The notes under the pieces are model-generated. The model had not been told where the DNA came from, did no database searches, and saw only the letters and a list, made by a program, of their open reading frames with translations. Source: Rutpela maculata (Eukaryota; Arthropoda; Insecta; Coleoptera; Cerambycidae). Taken from it: 64,000 bases of DNA. Shown piece after piece: positions 22,061 through 33,528 of this stretch (position 1 is its first letter; each line of letters begins with the position of its first letter). Location: contig OW386289.2 of NCBI GenBank assembly GCA_936432065.2, positions 91,261,736 through 91,325,735 on the forward strand, given 5' to 3'. The position numbers and the translations under genes were made by a program.

Positions 22061-23224
22061 TATACAGATATCTCACTCGTTAGCAGAGCCGAAGTAAGCT
22101 ACCGTCATTCACTTATATGCAGTCGGTACGTTTGCAAAAGCAGGAAAGCCGCGTGTAACTTATATATTGCCGTAAAAAGCATTTCAATTGACAAGTTGTT
22201 GTGAATGATATAATCACTATTAGGAACTACAAAGCTAGCCAATTTTTAGTAGAAAATTTTTACCGTCAGTCCAAGTCAAATTGCACTCTAGGAAGTTGTC
22301 AATCTTTTAGTGCCAAGTCGTTTGCTACTTTTTATTGTATGGTGGTTGAGATACACGTCCTATAAAGGAGGCGTCCGCCCTTACCATGTTTGGTAGGCAG
22401 ATTCTTACATATTAATAGGTAGGTCCCATGCACATATTTACTATACACTTTGAATTTACACAATGGTATTATTTGAACTCTTGCATTTTTTCAATTGAAT
22501 GATTGATTTCCAGTTGAACCTTCCAGGTTCTTTTGTGTGTTAGGTCGACAACTGAATGTATAGGATCCTCATAAGGCCTCAGTCGATCAGATTACAGAAG
22601 CTGGAGGGAGAAACTCTAAAAATGTCGTTAGGAAATTACGACATGACAGGCCATAAGAAGTGATTAGAGATAAAACAAGTGCACTGTAAGGCGGATACCT
22701 TGAAGGAGGCAATAAGCAGTCAAACTTTCTCGTCTATTACAGGACTCCGGTCCTAGGTTGTCTCTTAGAATTAACCGAACCCCACTGAGAGTAGAAATTA
22801 GCCATCCTACGATGAAGCGCATCTGGCGCCCTTAATAAATAAAAATTGTCACGCCCTCCAAACGAAGGTTGATGAGTGCTTCTACAGTAACACGCCAATT
22901 TTCAGTTTCACAATATGGGCATTATAAAAACGTTTCTACCATTCCATTACGTTGACGGAAATTAAATACCTGAGCATTAGCGTCCTTTTCTTACATTTTT
23001 ATTTCTCAAACTTAACAAAGCGAAATTTAATTAAAGTATAAACACCTCTGCTCTCCTTGAAAGGCGGTGTTAATTAATTCGTTGATTATAAAATTATGTC
23101 GCATACAGCAGTTCCCCATTGTATATCTATTGAAAATTAATTGACGTAGTAATATTCCCTGTTAAATTGGAATAAATAGGCCGAGGTATAATTAATGTTT
23201 CATTAAATTATAACAAAATCTTAC
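22061..23224. other. Probable intron sequence on the minus-strand glypican gene
   Basis: No coding sequence. It contains the second copy of the edge repeat at 22740-22925. It lies on the donor side of the glypican exon and is therefore inferred to be intron of that gene. Confidence 0.45.
22740..22925. repeat. Second copy of the 1-170 repeat
   Basis: It shares with 1-170 the order CGAACCCCACTGAGAGTAGAA, CTGGCGCCCTTAATAAATAA, GTCACGCCC, GAGTGCTTCTACAGTAACAC. Identity is moderate with small gaps, so the copies are old. Confidence 0.4.
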
Positions 23225-23368
23225 TTTGTAAAGTCGCAGCCGTGGAGCTGAGCAGTCCCTGAAGTGACCTTGAATTGTGCCGCAGAAGCGCCGCGAAGTC
23301 CTTTTGGCCTTGCTTCCTTAAAAGCGCCTCGGTTTTGTCGTCGCAGCACTGTCCGCCACATATACTTC
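23225..23368 (-). CDS. Internal exon of a glypican (dally/dally-like family)
   Basis: On minus, TTTCTTTTTTTCAG (acceptor, ending 23369) leads into 144 nt that end at GTAAGA (donor, 23224-23219). Both introns are phase 1. The exon encodes 47 whole codons: SICGGQCCDDKTEALLRKQ, then GQKDFAALLRHNSRSLQG, then LLSSTAATLQ. The CxxxCC start, the spacing to DFxxLLRHxSRSLQ and the STA run match the N-terminal Cys-rich region of glypicans, which are GPI-anchored heparan-sulphate proteoglycans acting as Wnt/BMP/Hh co-receptors at the cell surface. Dally and dally-like cannot be separated from 47 residues. No other exon of the gene is visible, so flanking introns are long and transposon-filled. Confidence 0.8.
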
Positions 23369-24480
23369 CTGAAAAAAAGAAATAAACGTTAATGTGGTAT
23401 TCTGGCACGATCGTATAGAAGAACTTAAATGGAATGGAAAGTTACAAAATCGCCGGAACCTTCATTTTTCGTCCGGTAATGAACGGTACGGAAACAATTA
23501 TATGTGACTATAATAAAGTTACACTGCTCTGCTAAAACAAAAGGGTACATTTTTTGTTTAAAAGTTTTGTTCAAGATATTTAGTACCTTGTATTCAGCAT
23601 TCATATTCAACATTTAATTCTATTAACAAATTCTTAAACTTACTTCATGACAAATTGGATAACGGTGAGAAAACTTATTGGTATTTTTCTAGATCTTATT
23701 AAATAACGCATTTGACCCAGTCTCTCATAAAATTCTTTTAGATAAGATGACTAAATACGGGGTTAGAGGACCAGCTCTAAACTGGTTTTATAGCTATTTG
23801 GAAAATAGGCCACATCTAGTTAGCATCGATTCCCATCAGTCGGAAAGGCTACACACTACACATCTTCTAGGACCCTTGCTATTCATAATTTATAAAAATG
23901 ATTTAAATTTCCACAACATATTTTTATTTGCTGATGACACATCAATGGTAGTAGCGGTAAAAACTTGAATAGTGTTGTTCAGAGGAGTAATGAAGAATTA
24001 GAAAGTATTTACATATGGTTAGCGAATAATAGACTTTTACTAAATACAGGCAAGTCTGTATTTATCAGTTTCAAAGACACCACTGCTAAAAGCCTGTATG
24101 TAAAGATCTCACATAAGACACTTATACAAGTCGATTAAACTAAGTTTTTAGGTTTATACATTTCTGAAGATTGTAGGTGTGGGACACATATTGACCAGAT
24201 CTGTAAGAAACTGGCACATGTTTGTTATTGTATTAGCAATTAAGAGATATGTAAACCTACATGTCTTAAAAATATATTATTTCACAAACTTTCATTCAAT
24301 TCTTTCGTATGGAACCACTACTCGGAATTTTTCAAATGAGAGTTTGACAGTTTTTAAACTACAGACAAAAGCAGTCAGGTACATATGTTGTATAAAATCA
24401 AGAGATAGTTGCAAAGAGTATTTTAGAAATTTTAATATTCTTACGCTGCCCTGCACATTTATTATGAGTATTTTTTTTTA

Positions 24481-24600
24481 ATTTATACACCTGGAAACAA
24501 AAAGCTTTGGAGGCGGTCATATAGCGCCCGTAACTATACAATATAGTTACTTTGCTCAATTGACCGCCCCCAAAGCTTTTGGTTTCCAGGTGTATAAATT
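24481..24600. repeat. 120-bp near-perfect hairpin element
   Basis: ATTTATACACCTGGAAAC and GTTTCCAGGTGTATAAAT form the outer stem. AAAGCTTTGGAGGCGGTCA and TGACCGCCCCCAAAGCTTTT follow, and GTAACTATA..TATAGTTAC closes the centre. It sits inside the LINE coding region, so it arrived after the LINE. It is probably a very small MITE. Confidence 0.7.
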
Positions 24601-24719
24601 TTAAAAAAATTATTTTTACTTTTTGGAATTTTTTTCAAATAAAAGCTTTTTCTTAAAAATATTTTTTTTATAATTTTATTTTTTACTTTTTAGTCTACTT
24701 ATTTTACAAACAGACACAA

Positions 24720-25045
24720 AACCTTTTCATTTGCCACCGCCATCCACCCCTTCCCTCTCCCGTCTTCTCACACTCACACTGTAACACTACTTCCCACTTC
24801 TTCCAATCTCTCCCCACCTCTTTCCACCCTATTCCCACATTTTCCCCACCTCATCCCTCCCTATTGACACCCCTTTCCCACCTCTCCCCTTTTCCATTCT
24901 TCCCACCTCATCCCACTCTATTCCCACCTCTTCCTCACCTCGTCCCACACCTTCCCCACCTCTTCCCCATCTCTTCCCACGCCTTTCCCACCTCCTCCGC
25001 CCCTTTTCCACCTTTTCCCACCCCTTCCCCACCTCTCCCCACCAT
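24720..25045. repeat. Polypyrimidine minisatellite
   Basis: The plus strand is almost pure C/T for about 300 bp, built from variants of TTCCCCACCTC and CCCACCTCTTCC. The minus strand is the matching G/A tract. Long proline-rich and Gly/Glu-rich open frames across it are compositional. Such tracts can adopt triplex (H-DNA) structure; that is inference. Confidence 0.75.
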
Positions 25046-25424
25046 TAAGGCCTACAATAAACTACCTGTAGAAATCAAATTGTTAAGTTCCAATCTTTTT
25101 AAAAAACGGAACTGCTCATTGATAAAGCGTATTAGTCGGTTAGCGAGTTCCTTAATGACAGACTGTAATTTATTTTTATAATTTTAACCCCGCGCATTTC
25201 AATTTCAATTACATATACAATACGTTTTTGTATTCACTTAATATTGAATATTATTTGATGTATACATTATACAATGTATGAATGTATAAATGAGTGAAAA
25301 TTTTATTTAATTATATTTTTTTATTTCTTATTTATTTTATGCCTCATTTTTTGACTCGTCCTATATTATTGTGTAATGACCATATTATGGACCAATAATT
25401 ATTATTATTATTATTCCCAAGTAA

Positions 25425-25660
25425 CGATTTATTTAGGTTTTATAATAGCCACCTCATCAACCACTGATTTATGCCAAATTTATTAAATGTCTAATGCACT
25501 TAAAGATAGTTTTGTCTTAAAAGACAGTTTTAAAAAGGCATTTTTACATTAAAGCTAAATTATCTTTAGGTCTCTATTGGTTTTAACTACCTTATCAAGG
25601 TCTACGTCAAGCCTGCAATAAAACTATATTGCTGTTAAGTCTAAGTAGGATCGAGTTTTA
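25425..25660 (+). repeat. Dispersed repeat, copy 1 (partner 35108-35400)
   Basis: Shared blocks with 35108-35400 in the same order: TTTATTTAGGTTTTAT, ACCA.TGATTTATG, AATGCACTTAAAGAT, TTTTAAAAAGGC, TTTACATTAAARCTAAATTAT, GTCAAGCCT.CAATAAAACT, GTTAAGTC.AA. No TIR or coding sequence was identified, so the class is unknown. Confidence 0.6.
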
Positions 25661-25807
25661 TTGGAGAATTTCGGCTTAATCTTCAGATTAAGCGGCAAAA
25701 AAAAAGTTTTTCTGAAATCGATCGGCAATGTCTACATTTTCGGAGCGATTTCAGATCGAAAAATGCACAATTCCAGTATTTTAGTTCGTTGCCAAGCAAC
25801 GATCGAC

Positions 25808-25871
25808 AAAACCGTACGGGAATGTTACTTTCCCGGCCTAGGCCGGGAAAGTAACATTCCCGTACGGTTTT
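25808..25871. repeat. 64-bp perfect palindrome
   Basis: The half-site AAAACCGTACGGGAATGTTA, then CTTTCCCGGCCT, is followed at once by its exact complement, with the centre at 25839/25840 (CCTAGG) and no spacer. Bases just outside (C at 25807, T at 25872) break the symmetry. The lack of any mismatch in an otherwise decayed region is unusual. Confidence 0.9.
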
Positions 25872-26042
25872 TTATGTATATTTTAGGCAGTAAATAAATA
25901 CACGCAGACAAACCAATTCACATTAAAATTGCATTTATTAGTTAGCAGTTAGATTGTAAAGAAGAAATGTTATGCATTAATACAAATTCCTTAATTTATA
26001 ATAATATTGATTGTGATTTCAGAAAAGATAGTATGTGTACTT

Positions 26043-26110
26043 CGGTGTGAAAGCACATTCCCGAACTTCGATGCTTGCATCGTCGTCCGGGAATGTATTG
26101 CTTTTACACC
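26043..26110. repeat. Imperfect hairpin sharing the ATTCCCG word
   Basis: GGTGTGAAAGCACATTCCCG pairs with CGGGAATGTATTGCTTTTACACC, and GATGC/GCATC lies near the loop. CATTCCCG also occurs in the 25808-25871 palindrome, so both may be parts of one decayed unit. Confidence 0.5.
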
Positions 26111-28529
26111 TAAATACACAATATACTAAAGCGTATATTATCAGAAGTTTTCGGCCCAAATGATGATCAAAACTAACATATAAATGATGACGAAGATGAT
26201 AAAGTAATAGTTGATGAACTTTTTCATCTTTAGTGCGCACTACCTTCACGAAAAATAATTTTGATGTGATTTTTCTGACTAACCCTTGCCGTTTTCGAAT
26301 CAATAGCTTATTGTACAAACAGTGTTCATCATTTTGTATGCGACGCGGAATGTTTAATGTCAGGCACAACCATAATTCGAACTGAAGGCTTGATTCAAAT
26401 CAAATTAATTAAATCGCTATTAAACATCGTCGTAAAGGCACATCAGCAAAATAATAACCAGTGCAGTGATTTTATGGGGAAATGATGAAATACGAACTAT
26501 CACTGAACAATCAAAGGTTGCTGGATGTTGTGACGCTAAATCTGCATACCAAATTGAACTGTAAACATAATTTAATTGAATGGGGTCTAATTAATTAAAC
26601 AACAGTTCGAGTTCTTGCAATTAGAGATGCAGTTTGCCATTTCTGTTTAATGGGGAACAATTATTTTAGTTGCAATATAACGAGTTCAATTTCTCGTCTG
26701 TCTTCTCTAATTAAAAAGGTTTCGCTCGTGATTTTTCTACTCCTCGAAGATGGATAATTTCCATTTGCATAGACGCAGACAATGATAATAATACTTTATA
26801 GTCATAACCGAAAAAAAAACAGGTTTCAACTCTGTTCTGCATGTTTGTCGACTATTTTTTTGCAGAGTTCTTGTTAGACATAAAAGGACAGCGATTATTC
26901 TCACTAATACGCGTCCGTGAAAATCCATATAATTAAAACACAGAGCGTTCTCATTAACCAGTGGCTCCCACCTGACCGATTTTGACGATCTTTTTTTTGT
27001 AATTATTCTTATTTTTAAAACAAGTATTTTTATGTGTACACAGAACACACGCAAAATAAAAAACCAAGGAACCTTACCGTATGCGTTTTAAAGTTTATAA
27101 ATGAATTTTATCTATGCGGTGTAGATGTCGTTAAATGTATCCTGTTTCGGCCACACCACACGATGAGTTAGCTTTGTTTCCGACAGCAATAAATTCATCA
27201 TCATCAAAATCGAAGGGTCATTTTGGAGCTGACCTGAATACGTTAATAGAAGGACGATTTCTTCGTCTTTCTCATTAGATCCCTTTGGTAAAATAAGTAG
27301 ACGAAACGAAGCAAATGAAACGATTACTTGGGGGCTCATATATATTCACGCACTTTTGACCAGATTAAAAAACAATTATTTCTCAGTTTCTTTTCACTTG
27401 GATTGGACAGCTTAACTATGTGCTTCAACTGCTATTGGAAAGGATGCCTAAATTCAGCAGCTGAAGAAAAATTAGCCGAAGATCAACAAATAAAGCCCAG
27501 ACAGGATTTTAGTGGAATAAACAGACCCACAGGGAAAACCACTTTAAAACGCCCAAGACCTCTACCTCATGAGTGATGCAAAAACAAACCCAAATCTCAA
27601 ATAACAAAATGCCTACAGAAAAACAGAAAACTAATAAAAATTGATTGTCAAAAATTTTGTTATACACGCACGTTGTAGATTTTTGCGTGTGAGACATTTC
27701 GTTGTAATCAGAACTATTCAAATATCAACTTCTGTCTATTTCAGTTGGCGCAGAGGTTTCTGTCATTAAATTTTTAAATCTTTCACAAATGGCCAAGATA
27801 TCTAATAAAGAGTAGAAAATTATGGACATGCCACAAATGAATAATTATGGACAATTAGAAGATTAATTATTGCACCATACAGTCAAGATTATCTTAAATA
27901 ATTTCCAAGTGAGAATTTTCGTAGTAGCTGAATGCGTACACATTAATTTGATTGCTAATTATCTCACAGAAAATTAATTAGAATGTATTAATATAACAAG
28001 CACGTAACTACTGTGTGTACTTACGCTTACTTAGAAGTGACTGCGGCGAGGCTTAAACGCTGTCGTATCACTATGTATCTTTCATTTCATCAAATTTATA
28101 ATTTAAATATAACTATTACCTACTGTATGTAACGCCTGATGGGTATTAAGTGAGAATGTCTTCCTTGGTGTCTTGTGAGGTATGACTTCACTTTATGTAT
28201 ATTTGAATTATAAATGCTAATTTAAATATTTCTATATAATTATATAACTTTTTAGAAAAACGACATAAATGATAATTAACCGTTGAGGCATCTAAAATAC
28301 CTCAGATAATAAAAATGTTTTGTTTACATGTTAAATTTTAGGTCAAGGGCCCAATAAGGAAATCATTTCAGGATATCTGATTTTTTTTTAAGTCACTTTA
28401 ATTATATTTTCCGCTAACCATACTAAATGGCACCGAAAAGTTTTTCGCAAATATCTCCTAAAATATTATCTTTTTGGCAGAAACACTTATCACAAATATT
28501 AATCCTCATTCAATTCTCTACAAGAAAGG
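26111..28529. other. Unassigned spacer
   Basis: No family recognised. Open stretches at 26019-26369 (minus), 26737-27054 (minus) and 27328-27576 (plus) lack motifs and are not called. The last ends in a basic, proline-containing tail and would be the first to search. Confidence 0.4.
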
Positions 28530-28870
28530 TTCTTAGTAAAGTTAACCGTTCGTCGACGGGTTAGTAATGAAGAAGTACTTCGCAGAATAGATACGGAGAG
28601 AGAATTGTTGAAGACAATCAAAATACAAAAGACAGCTTACTTGCGACATCTCCTACGAAGTGAAAAATATTATATTCCACAATTGACAGTGAAAGGAAAT
28701 AAGAAGGGAAGCGCGGAATAGGTCGAAAAAACTTTCCTGGTTGCGTAATATCAGGTACTGGACAGGACTAGGATTTGAACAGCTAATCCGGACAGCGGAG
28801 AATAGAGACGAATATGCCATTGTAATCGCTAACCCAGTGATGGAGACAGCACGCGAAGAAGAAGAACGAA
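28530..28870 (+). pseudogene. C-terminal end of an RTE-like LINE polyprotein
   Basis: The frame gives RVSNEEVLRRIDTERELLKT, IKIQKTAYLRHLLRSEKYY, then GRKKLSWLRNIRYWTGLGFE, QLIRTAENRDEYAIVIANP. This matches the conserved C-terminal tail (SWLxNxRxWTGL..ExLxRxAxxRxxxAxxIAN) of insect endonuclease-RT proteins of the RTE type. There is an in-frame stop between the two halves. Everything upstream, including the RT core, is missing. Confidence 0.75.
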
Positions 28871-29170
28871 TTGCTAAAGCTCAGCAGAAGAAGGCTCAGA
28901 TGTGCAGTGGGCATCTTAACAAGACACTGCAAACTAAATAAACACCTAATAAATATAGAGATGAGGGACAATCCAGAGATCACAATGTCTGGTGAGGTTG
29001 AGGAAACTCCTCATCACATACTATATGTGAATACCCGGCCTTGGTGGTGGCTGAAAGGCTTTCGGATTTCATATTTCGGGAGACCATTCGTGACCCCGGG
29101 CGAGACAGCCAGAGCTCCCTCCCATCGACCCTACACTCGCCTTTTGGGGAGGAACCGGATTAATGAGATA
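28871..29170 (+). pseudogene. RNase H / C-terminal part of an R1/I-like LINE
   Basis: The frame gives RRRLRCAVGILTRHCKLNKH, DNPEI, then GEVEETPHHILY and LGRNRINEI. LTGHxxLNxHL..DxPxCRxCxxxEETxxHxLxxC is the standard end of LINE RNase H domains; several Cys are replaced here. It joins directly to the RTE-like tail at about 28870, which is not a natural fusion. Confidence 0.7.
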
Positions 29171-29174
29171 AAGG

Positions 29175-29643
29175 GAGTATGGACAACAAGCTTAAGTTTA
29201 ACCTCGACAGAAAGCTTATCTTTAAAAAACACCTCAATAACATTGTTGGCAAATTTAGATGCAGGATAGCACTTCTCTACCCCATCCTAAAAAACTCTCC
29301 ACCCCGCACCTCCACCATCATTTACAAAACCTACCTACGTCCCATCCTAATATATGCTTCCCCAATCTGGTATCCTCTAATCTATAAAACCGATCAAAAC
29401 AGACTGCAAATCCAGCAGAACAAAGTCCTCCGGCTAGCAAACCACCTCCCCTTCTTCACCCCCATCCCTCTGCTACACGACCTAACTGGAACTCCCACCC
29501 TCGAAAGCTTTATACTCAAAAAGCTACTTCCAAGCTTTGCAAACTCACTCGTCAGGTCAGACAACCCAACCCTCACCAACCCCCTTATCCCTAAATTCCA
29601 CGCTCCCACCTACCCCTCGTTAAACTACATATATACTCCCTGA
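29175..29643 (+). pseudogene. C-terminal part of a Jockey-clade LINE RT
   Basis: A 154-codon open frame begins at ATG 29179 and reads MDNKLKFNLDRKLIFKKHL, then KNSPPRTSTIIYKTYLRP, ILIYASPIWYPLIYKTDQN, RLQIQQNKVLRLANHLPFF. The KxxIYKTxLRPxxxYAxPIW..LQxxQNKxLR pattern is the Jockey-clade thumb region. The frame is unbroken to its stop at 29643, so this fragment is younger than its neighbours. The start methionine is internal to the original protein, and the RT catalytic core is absent. Confidence 0.85.
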
Positions 29644-30090
29644 AAACACCTAACCAAACAAAACAAACCAAAACCGTAAACATAACAAACTCAATTCACA
29701 TAACAACTCATAATTTCATTCCCCATTCACCCTTTTTTCACACCGAACTATTTTATAACATCGCCTTCAGCACTTAATCAGATACACAGGCGGCAAAAGC
29801 AAAAACAAAACCAATTCGAAACCAACCCAAAACCGAACCCAACCTCCTTTCCAACCACGTACACACCTTGCAAACAACTCCTCCAACAAGCGAACATGCC
29901 CTACACGCTCAAAGAATTACAACCTCTCTATTAACAACCTTCTTTCTTATTTCAATCTATTTCAATCTACACTTTTCTTTCACACTAACCATTTCGAAAT
30001 GCCCTAAAACAACCCACGTTCAACAAAGCCAGCCGATGAGAGCAAGATGTCTAAAACAAAATAACCTGAAGAAAGCACCGAAATAGGTGG
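29644..30090 (+). repeat. A/C-rich 3' UTR of the Jockey-like LINE
   Basis: Directly after the stop, the plus strand becomes A/C-rich (ACCAAACAAAACAAACCAAA) and ends around AACCTGAAGAAAGCACCGAA ATAGGTGGGAAC. From general knowledge, CTGAAGA.(G/A)GCACCGAAA.GGTGC-like stems mark the 3' end of many Jockey elements. Confidence 0.65.
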
Positions 30091-31398
30091 GAACTTCGCA
30101 GAAATGCATTTACTCGGAGTGTGCTTAAGCTTCAGTATGGCGGGGTTCTGGAACCGCAACCCGTAAAGAAAAAGAAATAGCTTATGATTTAAAATGTCTT
30201 CGTAATTAAAAATGCGATGGCCAAATTTATATGGATGGCGCGTACCACACACAGACTGATAACAAATATAATTAATTTCATATTTTATAATTATGACGAA
30301 TTCAATTGAATTAAACACACTTCAATACTAAAATTATTATGTTTCAATGTGAATAATAAATGATACCCAACTTATAATAAATCCACGAACAGTAAGGAAT
30401 TTACTCCATCCATTCCTTTGAACCATTTTTTATCCAGGCACTGCGCTTACATAAAACAGAGTGCATAAAATAAGAAAAATGTTAAAACAGAACATTCGAT
30501 ACAGCGTTATTTTTGTGTGTTTATATTTCAAGAGGAAACCGTAAATCTAGAGCTTCAATTTTCTGTAATATTAGAATCCTTTTCTTGTAAAAGCAAATTT
30601 GTTTTATTGATTTAGTGAAGAGATATCTGGTTGCTTAGCTTGTACGTTTTCGTTTGATATACGCTGAAAATTTCTTTGATACGATTTTTCCTTAAATCAA
30701 ACAGTTTACTACTGATTTCCTGGGGTGCATGCAATATATCTTTTAGTAGGGTCATATGAATACCACTCCCTTATTATTTAGCGTCTTTCAAATTTGTACA
30801 GTAGGGCAGATATGTATAAAAATACCATAAATAAAGTCACACAATTGTTAGTAACAATTTATAAATTATCTACACGGGCAGATAGGACCACAAGAAAAAT
30901 AAGCGAAGCCAGTGGTCTCAAAAATAACATTTTCATTTATTTGACACCATATCAAACACACCATATACCTAAAATAAAATGAAGAAGTTTCAATAAAAAA
31001 CAAATCGATTTTTAAGTAGCAACTGTTTCGTAATATTAAAAATTTTAACTTATCTTTTTTTTGTTAGTTTTTATTGAAAACTCATTAGGACAAATTTTAA
31101 TTTGTTATGTTCTATTTTTCTAATTATTATACATTTCTATGTTTATGACGTATACCGCCAAAAAAATATGTTTAGGTTTGTTTTCGTTATGCACTGAAAC
31201 AATTATCATTCGTAATATTAAGCCGATTATTGACAAAAGTTTATTAATTACAATGTACGGTTGTTCATTAGTTTATAACTGCGTTCGTTGATTCAACGCA
31301 GTGGCATTTATTGTATTAAAAAAATACTTATATTAGTCAATGTAAAATTGTCACCTCCTTTTTGCTGTTAAATAAAAAAATTAATTTTATGTGTATTA
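30091..31398. other. Unassigned AT-rich spacer
   Basis: No gene, RNA or repeat pair recognised. Confidence 0.4.
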
Positions 31399-31991
31399 TA
31401 CAACGTGATTTACCATGATATGCGGAAAATAAAATGGTGTACTAGTCTTCAATGTGGAAAAGTCTGCAAAATTTTAGTGTTCTGAGGTAATTTAGTATAT
31501 TAAATTATTAATAAATTTGAAGATACACTACTCTTATTGACTAGGTCAGTAACAGGGCGACGAACTTACTTGTGAAAGAACATATTGGAGTTGTTTACAT
31601 TTCCTTAATTGGCATAAAAAGTGAAGCCGGCGAGTGCGGTCAAAGTGCCGCGTTTTTTGCTTTCGGTCGAACAATCAGGACACCGGCGTATTATTGACGG
31701 GTTTAACTAAATATCTCCTATATTTACTTGTTGTTTCAGAGTTCACTACCATAGGGTCAATGTCTTTTCGATTTATTTCGCTATTTTTGTAGTGTGATTT
31801 GATTAAAATCACCATCTCCAGCTTTGCTGTCAATAGTGTCAATCCCAAGTCTGATAAAGTGATATGGTTGTACCGCGTTACGTCAGATTGGTTAAAGTCA
31901 TTGGCGGAGCATTTCCACAAAAAAATAAGGTAATTTTTTGGTCATTTTTCTAACTCCTTTTCTAACGCATTTCATGGTAGATCACGTTGTA
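31399..31991 (+). mobile_element. TA-flanked MITE, copy 2 (593 bp)
   Basis: This is the second copy of 10837-11493 in the same orientation. The left end TACAACGTGATTTACCATGA and the right end TCATGGTAGATCACGTTGTA are better inverted matches than in copy 1. Left flank TA, right flank CA (one change). It differs from copy 1 mainly by small deletions, for example near 31480 and 31810. Confidence 0.85.
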
Positions 31992-33341
31992 CAGGTATGT
32001 TATAATAATTTATTTTGACACGTTGCAAACGGCTCTCGGGGTTTTGTTGGTGAGCTGGGTCGTGGATACGGATTTTGTATTGTTTTTCGAGAAAGAGTAA
32101 TTAATTACACCTGTGATAATGAGGGCGCCAATTAGTTGGAAAAAAAAATGAGAGCTATAAAAAAATAGTTAACCAACCAATAAATTAACTATCACCAGTT
32201 CTGAAAGGAGATATAAGAGAAATGAAACAAATATTAAATTATACGAGACTATAACTTAGATTCAAGAAAAAACCGTTAGGCACAATTATTGCACATAGTG
32301 TTGAGTAATAATGTAGTATATATTTTCAATCATTAATTTAATTCACCCTTTAAATATATTAGCGCGGCATGCATGTATACGATTATTGTATAGATAATAG
32401 TTATTTATGTACCAAGGGTCGTAAGTGCCCTTCTTTTTTGGTCGAAAATGCAGTTTGCAATCCGAGGCCCGTAGTCTGGAAGTTTAGTTGTCAAACTGAC
32501 AAAATGAAACCAATGGAATATAATTTTAAATGTCATTTTCCAGAAAATTTTATACCAATCGTTATTGGCCAATCGGACACGTTTATTTTGTCATTGTTGC
32601 TATGGCCACCATCAATTTTTGTGGAAATCTTACTTACCCATGAGCACCTACCTATGTGATTAATAAGTGGAAATTTCCCTGGTTTGACAGCAATGATTAG
32701 ACAATAGCGTTTATATTATGAAAAATATTTTTATATTTATTTTAAATTAAATTAGTACAATTCTGGCTTACTATGTTTCCTTACATCATTAACTAATTCT
32801 AAATGCTTTAAAAATTCCACTTGTACATCTTCTTTCCTCAGAAAATAAAGCACAAAGCCGTTTTATGACATATTCCAAGACACTTGTGATTCCGTGGCTA
32901 ACTATTAGCGATTTTTTTAGGGGATATTATTTGTCACCACTTTAAATCACAGCAAATATCATTTCATCTTGGTTTTCCTTTACTGTAGTATAAAGATTGT
33001 ATACGAAATAAATTATTATGATGAATATTAATTCGCTATATTACTTTTATGCGACTAGAGCGTAGGGAATATAAGAAATAAGTATACTAAACTTGTTTTA
33101 ATTTTACTTCACTCTCATTATTTCTTACCTTATACTAGCGTTCCCCTGAATCCTAGTATGAAAAATATAAACAATCAATATATTTTTTACCATATTTTAT
33201 CTACTATTAAATATTTCATTTTACTAAGATGGAAACCACATAAAAAAATAAAAACCAAAAAAATTAATCTAACACTGGCACCAGCCTACAAGATTTTGCA
33301 AACTTCTTTGTCAAGTAATTTTGGTCTAAAATTTTCTTACT
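31992..33341. other. Unassigned spacer
   Basis: No gene recognised. A 96-codon open stretch at 32369-32659 has no motif. It carries CCAAT and ATTGGCCAAT boxes near 32508-32575, which may be chance. Confidence 0.4.
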
Positions 33342-33470
33342 GAATCTCCCTCGCTCTTGAATTAAAAATTCGGAAATTTTTTCTCGCTCACGAATTTTTA
33401 AAGAAAGATTTTCAAAAAATTCGGACCTCAAAAAAATTTCCGGAAATAATTCAAGCACTAGGGAGATTAC
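33342..33470. repeat. 129-bp hairpin upstream of a transposon ORF
   Basis: TGAATCTCCCTCGCTCTTGA, ATTCGGAAATTTTT pairs with AAAAATTTCCGGAAATAATT, CAAGCACTAGGGAGATTAC. It ends 58 bp before the ATG at 33529, so it is in the leader of the following frame. Confidence 0.6.
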
Positions 33471-33528
33471 AAGTGAAAATGGACGCTATCTAAAAGTTCT
33501 ACGCAAAACGTGTGAATAAAATTGTAAA

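Larger units (their letters stand above)
23662..25190 (+). pseudogene. Jockey/CR1-like LINE reverse transcriptase, interrupted and decayed
   Basis: Frames give GIFLDL, then MTKYGVRGPALNWFYSYLEN, then HLLGPLLFIIYKNDL and FLFADDTSMVV, which are RT domains ending in the F-ADD catalytic motif. Further on come ELESIYIWLANNRLLLNTGK, HSILSYGTTTRNFSNESLTV, FKLQTKAVRYICCIKSRDSC (thumb) and, after an insertion, AYNKLPVEIKLL..LFKK (C-terminal LPxxIK tail) at about 25045-25180. Several frameshifts and stops are present. The block 24481-25045 (hairpin plus polypyrimidine tract) interrupts the element between thumb and tail. It is 5'-truncated, as is usual for LINEs. Confidence 0.8.

Noticed and set aside
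24829..25181. Gly/Glu-rich (minus) and Pro/Phe-rich (plus) open frames
   Set aside because: Both are produced by the polypyrimidine tract; only the last 40 codons on plus are coding, from the LINE tail.
26019..26369. 116-codon minus frame
   Set aside because: Part of it reads through a hairpin; no motif, no splice signals.
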